A DNA stretch of 25,289 nt from JAAYXU01 sp050942555 (GTDB taxonomy: Bacteria > Bacillota > Clostridia > Christensenellales > UMGS416), in NCBI GenBank assembly GCA_050942555.1, contig JBMNNN010000009.1, positions 1 to 25,289 of the forward strand. The letters are read 5' to 3'. Shown in pieces: positions 14,196-22,477 of this stretch. The notes below the pieces were generated by a model. It was not told where the DNA came from. It did no database searches and saw nothing but the letters and a program-made list of their open reading frames with translations. Within the stretch, counting starts at the first letter, position 1; every line of letters begins with the position of its first letter. The position numbers and the translations under genes are program-made.

Positions 14196-16649
14196 ATGGC
14201 GCACACACATAGACGCGCAAAAAGAAGCATCGTAAAAAGAATACTGCGGGGGGCGCTGCTCGCGCTGCTGGTCGCGGTAATCGCCGGGGGCGCGGCGCTC
14301 GTACGGTATCTCGATATTCCGAGCTGGGAAAAGCTGGACCCTGATAAAATACTCAGACTCGACCAGACGCTGCATGTGTATGACCGCGCGGGACAACCTG
14401 CCGCGACGGTTCACAGCCTCGAAAACCGTACCAGCATCCCTTTGTCCGAGGTGCCCGACCATGTGGTCAAGGCGATCATCGCCGTGGAAGACCTGCGTTT
14501 TTATTCCCACCACGGCGTGGATTTCCGGCGGATCGCGGGCGCGCTCATCCACGATATCCGCACCGGGACGCTTTCCCAGGGCGCAAGCACGATCACGCAG
14601 CAGCTTATCAAGAACACACACCTGACCACCGAGAAGACATGGCGGCGCAAGGCGCAGGAGGCGTGGCTGGCATGGCAGCTTGAAAACGAGTTCTCCAAGG
14701 AAGAGATACTCGAGATGTACCTTAATTATAATTATTTCGGCGGGGGCGCTTACGGCATCGAGGCGGCGGCACACAGGTATTTTGGAAAATCCGCCTCGGA
14801 GCTGACGCTGGCCGAAGGCGCGCTGTTGGCGGGCGTTCTGAAGGGAACCGGCATATATGCGCCGCATCTGAACCTCGAAAAGTCGATCACGCGCCGCAAT
14901 CTGGTGCTGGACGAGATGGCCGAGGCGGGGTTTATTACCGCCCGGCAGGCTCGCGAGGCGAAAAAGGAGCCGGTGCGTCTGGCCACGCCCTCACAGGGCA
15001 CGAAGGCCGCCGACAGTTATATCGACGCGGCGCTCACCGAGGCGGCCCGGATACTGGGGACCGACTACGACTCGCTCGTAACGAGCGGCTACCGCGTATA
15101 CACGTACCTGGACGCCGCGTTGCAGGATACGACTTTTGAGCTGCTGCAGGACGACACGCTCTTTCCCGAGCCGTCGGGCGACATGGCGGTGGAGGCGGCG
15201 GTCGTCATCGCCGACAGCCGCACCGGCGGCGTGATCGCGCTGCTGGGAGGCCGGAACTATGTGACGCGGGGGTTCAACCGCGCCACCGACGCGAAACGAC
15301 AGCCGGGCTCCGCGATCAAGCCCGTGCTCGTGTACGCGCCGGCGATGGATCTATATGGCTATACGGCGGCCACGCTGCTGCTGGACGAGCCGGTCGATTA
15401 CGCGGGCTACCGCCCGCAGAACTTCACCGGGAGATACAGCGGGCCGGTCACGCTGCGGCAGGCGCTGGTGGAGTCGCTCAATGTGCCGGCTGTGCGGGTG
15501 CTGCACGACATCGGGCTGACCGACGCGATGCGGTACGCGCGCCTGTCGGGCATCACGTTCACCGAGGCCGACGAAAACCTGACCATCGCGCTTGGGGGCC
15601 TGACGGAGGGGGTCTCCCCGATGCAGATAGCCCGGTCGTATATCCCGCTGTCAAACGGCGGCTACGCGCTCGAGCCCACGCTGATCCGGCGCATCGAGTC
15701 GCCCGAAGGGAAGACCGTATACGAGCATGAAGCGGAGGTTGCCCGGATTCTCCGCGCCCAGACCGCGTTCATACTCAGCGATATATTAAGGGACGCGGCG
15801 CTCGAAGGGACGGGATCGCGGCTTGCGCATACCGGTATCCCGCTGGCGGCCAAGACGGGCACCGTTTCCGACGGCGCGGGAGGGGTGCGCGACGCATGGA
15901 TCGCAGTGTACAATCCCGAGATGGTGCTGGCCGTATGGATGGGCTACGATCACACGCGCTCGATGCCCGAAAACGCGACCGGCGGGCGGTACCCGGCCGC
16001 GCTGGCTGCGGGAATCATAAGCGCGCTCTACGACGGCAAAACACCGCCTGTATTTATCCGGCCCGAGGGCGTCACGCAGGTCGCGCTGGACGCTAAGGCG
16101 CTTAAAGAGAATGGGGAGCTGTGCCTGGCAGGCGATCTGGCGCCCGAGGAGTACCAGCTGTGGGAGTACTTCACCAAAGGGACGGCGCCGGTCAAAAAAT
16201 CCCCGTACTGGGTTGCGCCGTCGGCGCCCCGCTCGCTGATCGGATGGAAGGACGAGGACGGAAACGTGGTGCTCCAGTTCATGGTCGTGCAGGAGTTCGC
16301 CGCATACCGGATCGAGAAGCAGGGACCGGGGGACGAGGCGTTCCGTGCGGCGGGAACGCTGGAGCCGGGACAGGGCGTACTGCGCTGGACCGATACCGCT
16401 CCGGAGCCGGGCACAAACAGGTACCGCGTGGTGCCGCTGCATCCCGGGATCATACAAAACAGGTCCCCCCTCACGGGGGAACCCACCGGTATTGTCTCCA
16501 TCGAAATCGAGCCGCCCGATTTCTTCCCGTTCATACTGCCCTGGTTCCGGACTGAAGGCGCGGCTAAGACTCCTGTTCCGGCTCAGTCACCGACGCCGGA
16601 GCCGACTTTTTCGCCGCCTGCTCGCTCAGCCGCGCATAGCGTTGCCTGA
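14196..16649 (+). CDS. Class A penicillin-binding protein, probably sporulation-associated
   Basis: An 817-residue bifunctional peptidoglycan synthase. Short basic tail, membrane anchor (about 16-38, LLALLVAVIAGGAALVRYL), GT51 domain with catalytic Glu E98 (VEDLRFYSHHGVDFRR), QGASTITQQLIKNTHL and MYLNYNYFGGGAYGIEAAA; transpeptidase domain with S372-AIK375, S427-LN429 and K553-TG, all intact. Residues about 670-775 (SAPRSLIGWKDEDGNVVLQF through TNRYRVVPLHPG) look like a fibronectin-III-like domain, then a Pro-rich tail. GACGGAGGG ribosome site before the ATG at 14196. It is divergent from spoIIAA across a region with Spo0A boxes, so a role in septal, engulfment or germ-cell-wall synthesis is inferred. 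The last 86 bases overlap, in antisense, the end of the TPR gene. Confidence 0.93.
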   Translation: MAHTHRRAKRSIVKRILRGALLALLVAVIAGGAALVRYLDIPSWEKLDPDKILRLDQTLHVYDRAGQPAATVHSLENRTSIPLSEVPDHVVKAIIAVEDLRFYSHHGVDFRRIAGALIHDIRTGTLSQGASTITQQLIKNTHLTTEKTWRRKAQEAWLAWQLENEFSKEEILEMYLNYNYFGGGAYGIEAAAHRYFGKSASELTLAEGALLAGVLKGTGIYAPHLNLEKSITRRNLVLDEMAEAGFITARQAREAKKEPVRLATPSQGTKAADSYIDAALTEAARILGTDYDSLVTSGYRVYTYLDAALQDTTFELLQDDTLFPEPSGDMAVEAAVVIADSRTGGVIALLGGRNYVTRGFNRATDAKRQPGSAIKPVLVYAPAMDLYGYTAATLLLDEPVDYAGYRPQNFTGRYSGPVTLRQALVESLNVPAVRVLHDIGLTDAMRYARLSGITFTEADENLTIALGGLTEGVSPMQIARSYIPLSNGGYALEPTLIRRIESPEGKTVYEHEAEVARILRAQTAFILSDILRDAALEGTGSRLAHTGIPLAAKTGTVSDGAGGVRDAWIAVYNPEMVLAVWMGYDHTRSMPENATGGRYPAALAAGIISALYDGKTPPVFIRPEGVTQVALDAKALKENGELCLAGDLAPEEYQLWEYFTKGTAPVKKSPYWVAPSAPRSLIGWKDEDGNVVLQFMVVQEFAAYRIEKQGPGDEAFRAAGTLEPGQGVLRWTDTAPEPGTNRYRVVPLHPGIIQNRSPLTGEPTGIVSIEIEPPDFFPFILPWFRTEGAAKTPVPAQSPTPEPTFSPPARSAAHSVA

Positions 16650-17307
16650 CCTCGTCGGGTGTGACGTCGTTGAGCGTGTTGATCGCGCAGTCGTTGGCCA
16701 GGCGGGCATAGTGCAGCGCCTTTTCCATGTTTCCGTCGCGCTCCTCGATGAGCGAGAGATGATAGAGTATGTCCACCTGGTTCTGCCGGTAGGAGAAGGC
16801 CTTCTCGAAATACTCGCGGGCCTTTTCGTATTCGCCCAGCGCATAGTGAAGCTGGCCCATGTTGTCGAGGATCACGGGATCCTCGTCGTCGTATTCGAGC
16901 GCTTCGAGATTGTATTCCATGGCCTTTTCGTACTCTCCCGCCATGATGTATACGTAGCCCAGCGACTGGTACACCCGCATACATCGGTTTTTCTTATGGA
17001 TATCCTCGAGCGCGACGATGGCCTTTTCTATTTGGCCCAGCTTGAAGTAGGCAAGCGCGCGGTTCATTCGTATCTGAAGGCGCACCTTGGGCTTGAGCGA
17101 TTTGTTATTGAGCGCCTGGTTAAACAGCATCAGCGCGTCGTCGTATTCGCCCTTGCGCAGTAGCAGCACGCCGTACGTGCCCAGCTTGACCGGATCGGTC
17201 ATGCTGTGCGCGTAGGCCTTCGCGTAGGTCTTTTCGGCCATCTCCACCTTTCCGCGCAAATGCCTCCAGTACGCCAGGTTTCCTATCAGATTGCCGTATA
17301 GGGACAT
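16564..17307 (-). CDS. Tetratricopeptide-repeat protein downstream of mrfAB
   Basis: A 247-residue soluble protein made largely of TPR helices (about five to six repeats between residues 10 and 215, e.g. ALAYFKLGQIEKAIVALEDI, LGYVYIMAGEYEKAMEYNLEAL, MGQLHYALGEYEKAREYFEKAF), with no signal peptide or catalytic motif; presumably a protein-protein adaptor. The tail is polar (KKSAPASVTEPEQES). A strong AAAGGAGGT site precedes the ATG at 17307. It lies 34 bases after mrfB on the same strand, so it is probably the third gene of that operon. Its final 86 bases run tail-to-tail through the end of the PBP gene on the other strand. I cannot assign a named family. Confidence 0.85.
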   Translation of the reverse strand: MSLYGNLIGNLAYWRHLRGKVEMAEKTYAKAYAHSMTDPVKLGTYGVLLLRKGEYDDALMLFNQALNNKSLKPKVRLQIRMNRALAYFKLGQIEKAIVALEDIHKKNRCMRVYQSLGYVYIMAGEYEKAMEYNLEALEYDDEDPVILDNMGQLHYALGEYEKAREYFEKAFSYRQNQVDILYHLSLIEERDGNMEKALHYARLANDCAINTLNDVTPDEVRQRYARLSEQAAKKSAPASVTEPEQES

Positions 17308-17341
17308 CGCGATCCCTACCTCCTTTGTGCGGCAGTATGCT

Positions 17342-18529
17342 TCAGCCGTCCCGGCCCGCCCGCTCAGCGTTCAGCCGCCCGGCGCGCCGACGCAGGCGGG
17401 CGATCCGCGCCGACAGGGCCCGCGCCTCTTCCCGCATCGTATCATGAAATCCCAGCGTGCGCAACCTGTTGAGCGCTTTTTCGCTGATGGCAAGCGCGGT
17501 TTCGGGGTCGCGCGCGCGGTGCTCGTAATACTTGGAAAGCTCGACATAGGCGTATATGCCGCTCTCGCCCCGGCGCACGATGTCGTGCCATAGCGCGATG
17601 GCTTCGTCCCATTCGCCCCGCCGCCTGTGCCATGCAGCCAGCGCCCTGCGGGCCTCTGGCAGGTCTGCCCGCGCATAGCACTGCACGGCGCGTGGATCGC
17701 TCCGCTCCTCGCATATTCGGCCGCAGGAGTAAAGATCCCACGGCTCATTGAGCGAGCCCGGGTCGCGCCACGCGCGGCACAGCGCGTCCATTAAGAGCGC
17801 CATCGACAGGATATCCTGGCGGTTGTGGGCCAACACCTGCTCAAGGCGCGTGAAGTCCCCGTCCCTGAGGTAGCGGAAGAAAATGTCGGGTATCTCGCTG
17901 CCGGGTATATCGCCGTCCCGGACCACGCCCAGCACCTCCCGCTCCAGACAGCCCAGCGAGCAGCTCCCAAGCCGCCGCCGATACATCCGGCGGGACGGGT
18001 GCAGCAGGTCCAGGTGCGTAAGCCTGTCAAGCGGCGGCCGGATCCGGTTGATGATCGAGCGCGAGGAAATGATAGGCGCGTCGAAGCACTTTCCGTTGAA
18101 CGTGACGAGCATCGAGGCGCGCTCGAGCCGTTCGCACAGCCGCTCCAGCATGTCGGCCTCGCGGTCGTAGTCCTGCATGAAGTACTGCTCCAGCATAAAG
18201 CCGCCGTCCTGTAAAAACCAGCCAAGGCCTATGAGAAAGGCCACCGTGCCCGCGCCGCCCGAAAGCCCCGTGGTCTCGGTGTCTAGAAACAGCATCCGCC
18301 CGGGCGAATAATCGTCGCCTGCCGGTACGCGAAAGAGCGCCGATATCTCTTCTGCGGTCATGACCGCCGGATCGGCCGGCGCGCCCCCGCTCATCAAGGC
18401 GCCGGGCGGCAGCGTCTCTATAAAGCGCCTGCACTCGATGCGCCCCCGGGGAGCGGCGCTCGCCGCTGCCTGCGGATCGGCGCGGCGGTTTTCCAGCATG
18501 CTGAGCTTTTCGCGCAGGTTGCTGATCAT
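17342..18529 (-). CDS. mrfB: MrfB/YprB: DEDD-type 3'-5' exonuclease with C-terminal TPR-like helices
   Basis: A 395-residue protein matching Bacillus YprB (MrfB), the nuclease partner of MrfA in UvrABC-independent repair of mitomycin C damage. RNase H-like exonuclease domain about residues 75-245: FLDTETTGL (D83, E85), VTFNGKCFDAP (D150) and HNRQD (H235, D239) supply the DEDD metal ligands. Residues about 300-385 are helical repeats (AYVELSKYYEHRARDPETALAISEKAL). I place the start at the ATG at 18529, which overlaps the mrfA stop as ATGA. The frame is open to 18619, but that would require 90 bases of overlap without homology. Middle gene of mrfA-mrfB-TPR; size is near that of Bacillus YprB. 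Confidence 0.92.
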   Translation of the reverse strand: MISNLREKLSMLENRRADPQAAASAAPRGRIECRRFIETLPPGALMSGGAPADPAVMTAEEISALFRVPAGDDYSPGRMLFLDTETTGLSGGAGTVAFLIGLGWFLQDGGFMLEQYFMQDYDREADMLERLCERLERASMLVTFNGKCFDAPIISSRSIINRIRPPLDRLTHLDLLHPSRRMYRRRLGSCSLGCLEREVLGVVRDGDIPGSEIPDIFFRYLRDGDFTRLEQVLAHNRQDILSMALLMDALCRAWRDPGSLNEPWDLYSCGRICEERSDPRAVQCYARADLPEARRALAAWHRRRGEWDEAIALWHDIVRRGESGIYAYVELSKYYEHRARDPETALAISEKALNRLRTLGFHDTMREEARALSARIARLRRRAGRLNAERAGRDG

Positions 18530-20793
18530 AGGCAGCAGGCCGACAGCAGCCGACGGGCCATCGCCTTGTCGGCCCCGTCGGGGCCCACGCACGAGGGGCA
18601 GCCGCTGAGGCAGGGGCATTCGTCCAGCAGCTCCAGCGCCTGCTCGGCCAGCCGGCTGTGCAGTTCGTAGAGCTTTTCGCTCAGGCCGATGCCGCCCGGA
18701 TAGCAGTCATAGATATATATCGTAGGCCGCCGCGTGTGGGGCGAGCGGATCTGCGGCACCACCGCGATGTCGCGCGGGTCGCACATCAGGTACATCGGCG
18801 CGACCACCGCCAGCAGGTTGGCCACGCCGGTCAGGCCGTCCTCCAGGCGTTCGGACTCGTGGCGGAGGAGCGTGTCGTCCCAGCTCATCCAGTAGGCGGT
18901 CGTGTGCATCTCGAGCTCCGGGAGATTGACGCGGCCGAACCCGATATTCTCGTGGGTGTCGAACTTGATCTTTTTGAAGATCGTCACCATCGATGTGACC
19001 AGCACCTCGCCCCAGGCGCGCGCGATCGCGCCGGGCTGGGCCGCGAACTCGTCCAGCACGCGCAGGCTGACCGCGAGATTGGCGTCGGTGTAGTAGTCGA
19101 CGTCGACTGCGCGCACGAACGCTTTTTTTTCGAAAAAGTCGAGCTTCTCGACCTGGTACTGCCGTCCCTCGTGGATGTAGATCGCCTCTTCGTGGAGGAG
19201 CATCGGCGCGGCGAACCGATCCATCTGGCCGATGACGCAGGGCTCGTGCCCGGTGACGTCGATGATCACGAAGTTTTCGTTGGAAGCGCTGCGCAGCGAT
19301 ACGTTCGTGGACGGGAATTCCTCGGCCGACCAGTGCCAGGCGTCCCCGACATGCCGGAGCGTTCCCTGCTCCTCCAGGTAGCCCAGTATTTCTCCGACAG
19401 GCTGGTCGCCGAAGCGCTCGCCGTTTCGGAAGGGAAGCTCGAAGGCCGCGCACTGTATATGGCTGAGCAGGATATAGAGATTGTCAGGATTGATAAGACC
19501 GTTTTCCGGGGTCTGTCCGAAGAAATACTCCGGATGGTTGACGATGTACTGGTTGAGCGGGCTGGAGTTGGCGACCAGCACCGTCAGGCTCACGTCGTTG
19601 CGCCGCCCGGCCCGGCCCGATTGCTGCCATGTGCTGGCTATGGTTCCCGGGTAGCCGCACAGCACGCAGGCCGACAGGCTTCCGATATCTATGCCCAGCT
19701 CCAGCGCATTGGTGCTGACTACGCCCAGCACCCGGCCGCTGCGCAGGCCCCGCTCGATGTCCCGCCGCTCTCCGGGAAGGTATCCGCCGCGGTATCCGCG
19801 CACGAGATCGCTGTCGCCCAGCCGGTCTTCGACCTGCTTTTTCAGGTAACTGAGCAGCACCTCCATCGTGACCCGGCTCCTGGCGAACACGATCGTCGAA
19901 ACGCGGTTGGCGATGAGCATCGTCGATATGCGCCGTGCCTCCAGCAGCGCGCTTTTTCGTATGCCGAGCTGGCGGTTGACGACCGGCGGGTTGCAGAATA
20001 TGAAATGCCGCTCGCCCGCGGGCGCGCCGTTGTCATCGATAAGCCGCACCGGGCGGCCCAGTATCGCCTGCGCCAGCCCGGCGGGGTTGGCGATCGTGGC
20101 CGAGCAGCATATGAACTGCGGATGAGCGCCGTAGAACGCGCAAAGCCGCTTAAGACGGCGGATGACGTTCGCGAGGTGGCTGCCGAAAACGCCCCGGTAG
20201 GTATGGATTTCGTCGATCACGACATAGCGCAGGTTCTCAAACAGCCTGACCCATTTGGTATGGTGGGGAAGGATAGCGGCGTGGAGCATGTCGGGATTGG
20301 TGACGACGATGTGTCCCGCCTGGCGGATCGCCTTGCGGGCCGCCACCGGCGTATCGCCGTCGTATGTATAGGTCTTGACCGGTATTCCCGACTCCCCGAT
20401 GACCTCGTAAAGCTCGCTGACCTGGTCGGCCGAAAGCGCCTTGGTCGGGAAAAGATATAGGGCCCGCGCGTTCTGGTCGTCAAGGATCGCCTGCAGAACC
20501 GGCAAATTGTAGCACAGCGTCTTGCCCGACGCCGTGGGCGTGACCACGACGAAGTCCTCTCCGGCAAGCGCGGCGTCCAGCGCTTCCCGCTGGTGGGTGT
20601 ACAGCTCGTGAATGCCGCGGCGGCGGTATGCCTCGGCGAGCGCGGGGTTCACCGCGTCGGGGAAGGGCGCGTACCGCGCGGGCCGTGCCGGGATCTTGTG
20701 CCAACAGGTGACGTTGGCGCAGAATTCCGTGTCGCTATGAAGCTGTTCCAGCAGCTGCGTGAGGTTCATGGCTCTCCCCGCTTCCATTTTCAT
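18526..20793 (-). CDS. mrfA: MrfA/YprA: DEAD/DEAH-box DNA helicase with zinc-binding C-terminus
   Basis: A 755-residue superfamily 2 helicase, close to Bacillus YprA (MrfA), a 3'-5' DNA helicase for mitomycin-induced lesions. Walker A PTASGKT (86-92), DEIH box (194-197), SAT (231-233), TIVFARSR, RGYRGGYLPGERR, STNALELGIDIG and motif VI QQSGRAGRR are all present. The C-terminal DUF1998/MZB zinc module has its four cysteines (C726, C728, C732, C735 in CPCLSGCPSC). The ATG at 20793 has GGAGGG 9 bases upstream; the ATG at 20769 (GGGGAGAG) fits the Bacillus start about as well and would give 747 residues. First gene of mrfA-mrfB-TPR. Confidence 0.95.
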   Translation of the reverse strand: MKMEAGRAMNLTQLLEQLHSDTEFCANVTCWHKIPARPARYAPFPDAVNPALAEAYRRRGIHELYTHQREALDAALAGEDFVVVTPTASGKTLCYNLPVLQAILDDQNARALYLFPTKALSADQVSELYEVIGESGIPVKTYTYDGDTPVAARKAIRQAGHIVVTNPDMLHAAILPHHTKWVRLFENLRYVVIDEIHTYRGVFGSHLANVIRRLKRLCAFYGAHPQFICCSATIANPAGLAQAILGRPVRLIDDNGAPAGERHFIFCNPPVVNRQLGIRKSALLEARRISTMLIANRVSTIVFARSRVTMEVLLSYLKKQVEDRLGDSDLVRGYRGGYLPGERRDIERGLRSGRVLGVVSTNALELGIDIGSLSACVLCGYPGTIASTWQQSGRAGRRNDVSLTVLVANSSPLNQYIVNHPEYFFGQTPENGLINPDNLYILLSHIQCAAFELPFRNGERFGDQPVGEILGYLEEQGTLRHVGDAWHWSAEEFPSTNVSLRSASNENFVIIDVTGHEPCVIGQMDRFAAPMLLHEEAIYIHEGRQYQVEKLDFFEKKAFVRAVDVDYYTDANLAVSLRVLDEFAAQPGAIARAWGEVLVTSMVTIFKKIKFDTHENIGFGRVNLPELEMHTTAYWMSWDDTLLRHESERLEDGLTGVANLLAVVAPMYLMCDPRDIAVVPQIRSPHTRRPTIYIYDCYPGGIGLSEKLYELHSRLAEQALELLDECPCLSGCPSCVGPDGADKAMARRLLSACCL

Positions 20794-20805
20794 GGGCTTT
20801 CGCCC
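20794..20805 (-). other. GNRA-tetraloop hairpin touching the mrfA start codon
   Basis: On the minus strand GGGC-GAAA-GCCC fills the space between the GGAGGG ribosome site and the ATG at 20793, with its GGG shared with that site. It could mask the site for this start or favour the second ATG at 20769. Only 4 base pairs, so the effect may be small. Confidence 0.3.
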
Positions 20806-20815
20806 TCCGCCTATA

Positions 20816-20844
20816 AAGATACATCAAAATAAAGCGGTCTTCAA
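20816..20844 (-). promoter_or_regulatory. Candidate sigma-A promoter of mrfA
   Basis: Minus strand: TTGAAG (20839-20844), a 17-base spacer and TATCTT (20816-20821), giving a leader of about 15 bases to the first ATG. No obvious LexA box was seen beside it. The remaining bases to 20954 hold no other clear signal. Confidence 0.5.
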
Positions 20845-20954
20845 GCCAACAGAGCGATTAAATATTGCGCCGGATCGCGCCGTGGATACATTCCATGGTA
20901 CCGCTGGTTCATTTTAAACCGTACAAAACACTTTTTTCCCCGGTGTACGTCTGT

Positions 20955-20960
20955 TATAAT
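20955..20960 (+). promoter_or_regulatory. -10 element of the GH18-like gene
   Basis: Perfect TATAAT at 20955-20960; the -35 position (about 20932-20937) is only a T-rich run. It lies 26 bases before the start codon, with AAAGAGGAG in between. Confidence 0.5.
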
Positions 20961-20986
20961 GAATATAAACGTGAAAGAGGAGTCTC

Positions 20987-22390
20987 ATGCGAAGGATTGA
21001 TACAAGGAACGGACGGGGGAGACGGGGGAGCTCTCGGCGTGCCGTGCGCCGCGGGTTCGCAAGGGCCGCACTGGATAGTAGCGGGCGTACGCGGACAGCG
21101 GCCTGGCGGGGAGCCTGGCCGGGCTGGCCTCATTTCCCGGCGCGCGCGGCGGCCGCCCTGCTGACTGCTGTGGTGCTGCTCCTGCCCCTGACGCGCGCGT
21201 CGCTGCCCGCGACCGCGCCGGCCGCTACCGCGACGCGGACGCCGCTCGTCACGGAGACGCCCGTGCCCACGCCGATGACGCCGTCCGACGCCACGCCGCC
21301 GCCCTGGGCGCATCATCTGATGCCCCCGGTCGAAAACACGATCTATATGGCGTGGGATCTGAACCCGATTACGCTGGAAAAAGTGCCGCCCGGCGTCAAT
21401 GTGCTCGCACCCACCTGGTTTTACGTGGAGGCCGACGAAAATGGCGAGCCCGAGGTGCGCGCGCTCAACGAGCTGGACGAGGGCAGGCGGTCGGGCTGGG
21501 ATCCTGTGCAGTATGTGACGACCGCGCACGAGGGAGGCGCGCAGGTATGGGCTACGGTGGTGCTGATTGGCAACGCGACGCTGGCGTCGGCGCTGGTCAA
21601 CAGCCCCGAGCATGTTACGGAGTTCATCGAGCGCTGCGCGGGATGGATCGAGCAGTATGATCTGGACGGCATCAGCTTTGACTTCGAGTATATGAACCAC
21701 AGCGACATCGACGCCTTTACCGCGCTGGTCGGCGCGTGTAAGCAGGCCTTCGGGCCCGATATCGTCGTCTCGTCGGCGGTCAACTATATACTGGCCGGCG
21801 ACCAGTCGCACAACAAATGGCAGAGCTACGATCCCGCCGGGCTGGCGGCCGTATGCGACTATGTGGCGGTCATGACATACAGCGGGTATCAGGCGGGCCG
21901 CATGACGCCCGTGTCGGGAATCGGCTGGCTGCGCGAGGAGATCGAGGAAATGCTGCTGCAGGTGCCGTCCAACCAGCTTTTGATGGGAGTGCCCTTCTAC
22001 GGTGCGCTCTATCAGGCCAGCGTAGTGGACGGGGACGTGCTGGAGGTGGATCCGCTGTGGGCCAAGTCCGATGACTACAGGCTCACGGTGACGGCGGCTA
22101 CGATCGAGCGCGCGCTGACCGTAGGGGAGTTCAAAGCGGGAGGCAAGACCTATACCGTTGACTACTGGGTCAACCGGGGCGCGTGGGATCCGGAGCTGGG
22201 CGTCACCACCTGGTCTTTCGTGGATACCGAGGGAATGATGCACACGCTCTGGTGTGAGGACGAGAATTCGCTCTACCAGAAGGGCATGCTGGTCAACGAT
22301 TACCATCTGGCCGGAGCCGCCGTGTGGCGTCTGAGCCAGGGCAGGGACGCGATGTGGGAAGCGCTGGCCCGGGGCATACAGGCGCCGTAG
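20987..22390 (+). CDS. Membrane-anchored GH18-family glycoside hydrolase (spore/cell-wall glucosaminidase-like)
   Basis: A 467-residue protein with an Arg-rich cytoplasmic start (1-50), one hydrophobic anchor or uncleaved signal (about 53-72, RAAAALLTAVVLLLPLTRA), a Thr/Pro linker (74-106) and a GH18 barrel (about 115-460). The active-site strand reads D227-GIS-F-D232-F-E234; E234 is the expected acid/base. The middle Asp of the DxxDxDxE chitinase motif is Ser, as in relatives of YaaH/SleL-type N-acetylglucosaminidases where this position also varies. VAVMTYSGY and LLMGVPFYGALYQ are further GH18 strands. No LysM repeats are present, unlike SleL. Likely cuts peptidoglycan glycan strands outside the membrane; substrate not provable here. 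Monocistronic, with its own -10 and AAAGAGGAG site. Confidence 0.85.
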   Translation: MRRIDTRNGRGRRGSSRRAVRRGFARAALDSSGRTRTAAWRGAWPGWPHFPARAAAALLTAVVLLLPLTRASLPATAPAATATRTPLVTETPVPTPMTPSDATPPPWAHHLMPPVENTIYMAWDLNPITLEKVPPGVNVLAPTWFYVEADENGEPEVRALNELDEGRRSGWDPVQYVTTAHEGGAQVWATVVLIGNATLASALVNSPEHVTEFIERCAGWIEQYDLDGISFDFEYMNHSDIDAFTALVGACKQAFGPDIVVSSAVNYILAGDQSHNKWQSYDPAGLAAVCDYVAVMTYSGYQAGRMTPVSGIGWLREEIEEMLLQVPSNQLLMGVPFYGALYQASVVDGDVLEVDPLWAKSDDYRLTVTAATIERALTVGEFKAGGKTYTVDYWVNRGAWDPELGVTTWSFVDTEGMMHTLWCEDENSLYQKGMLVNDYHLAGAAVWRLSQGRDAMWEALARGIQAP

Positions 22391-22419
22391 CCGCGTTCGG
22401 GCAGCAAATCAGGAAATGC

Positions 22420-22447
22420 GCGCCGCCGCCCCGATGGGCGGCGGCGC
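22420..22447. terminator. Very stable GC hairpin between convergent genes
   Basis: Perfect 12-base stem (22420-22431 / 22436-22447) with a CGAT loop, all G-C pairs. It lies 30 bases after the GH18 stop and 31 bases after the stop of the minus-strand gene. Neither side has a proper T run (plus AGTCAT, minus GCATTTCC), so it may terminate weakly or mainly protect 3' ends. Confidence 0.55.
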
Positions 22448-22477
22448 AGTCATATGTATACAAATTCGGCCTGGCCT

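Noticed and set aside
18530..18619. Longer MrfB start at 18619.
   Set aside because: It would overlap mrfA by about 90 bases, its extra residues do not resemble the family, and the ATGA overlap at 18526-18529 is a normal coupled start.
18658..20460. 600-codon open frame on the plus strand opposite mrfA.
   Set aside because: It is the antisense shadow of mrfA, Arg/His/Val-rich with no recognisable domain; GC-rich DNA commonly leaves such frames open. Other long antisense frames were rejected for the same reason.
20770..20986. LexA-type SOS box controlling mrfA.
   Set aside because: No GAAC-N4-GTTC-like or similar palindrome was seen near the candidate promoter.
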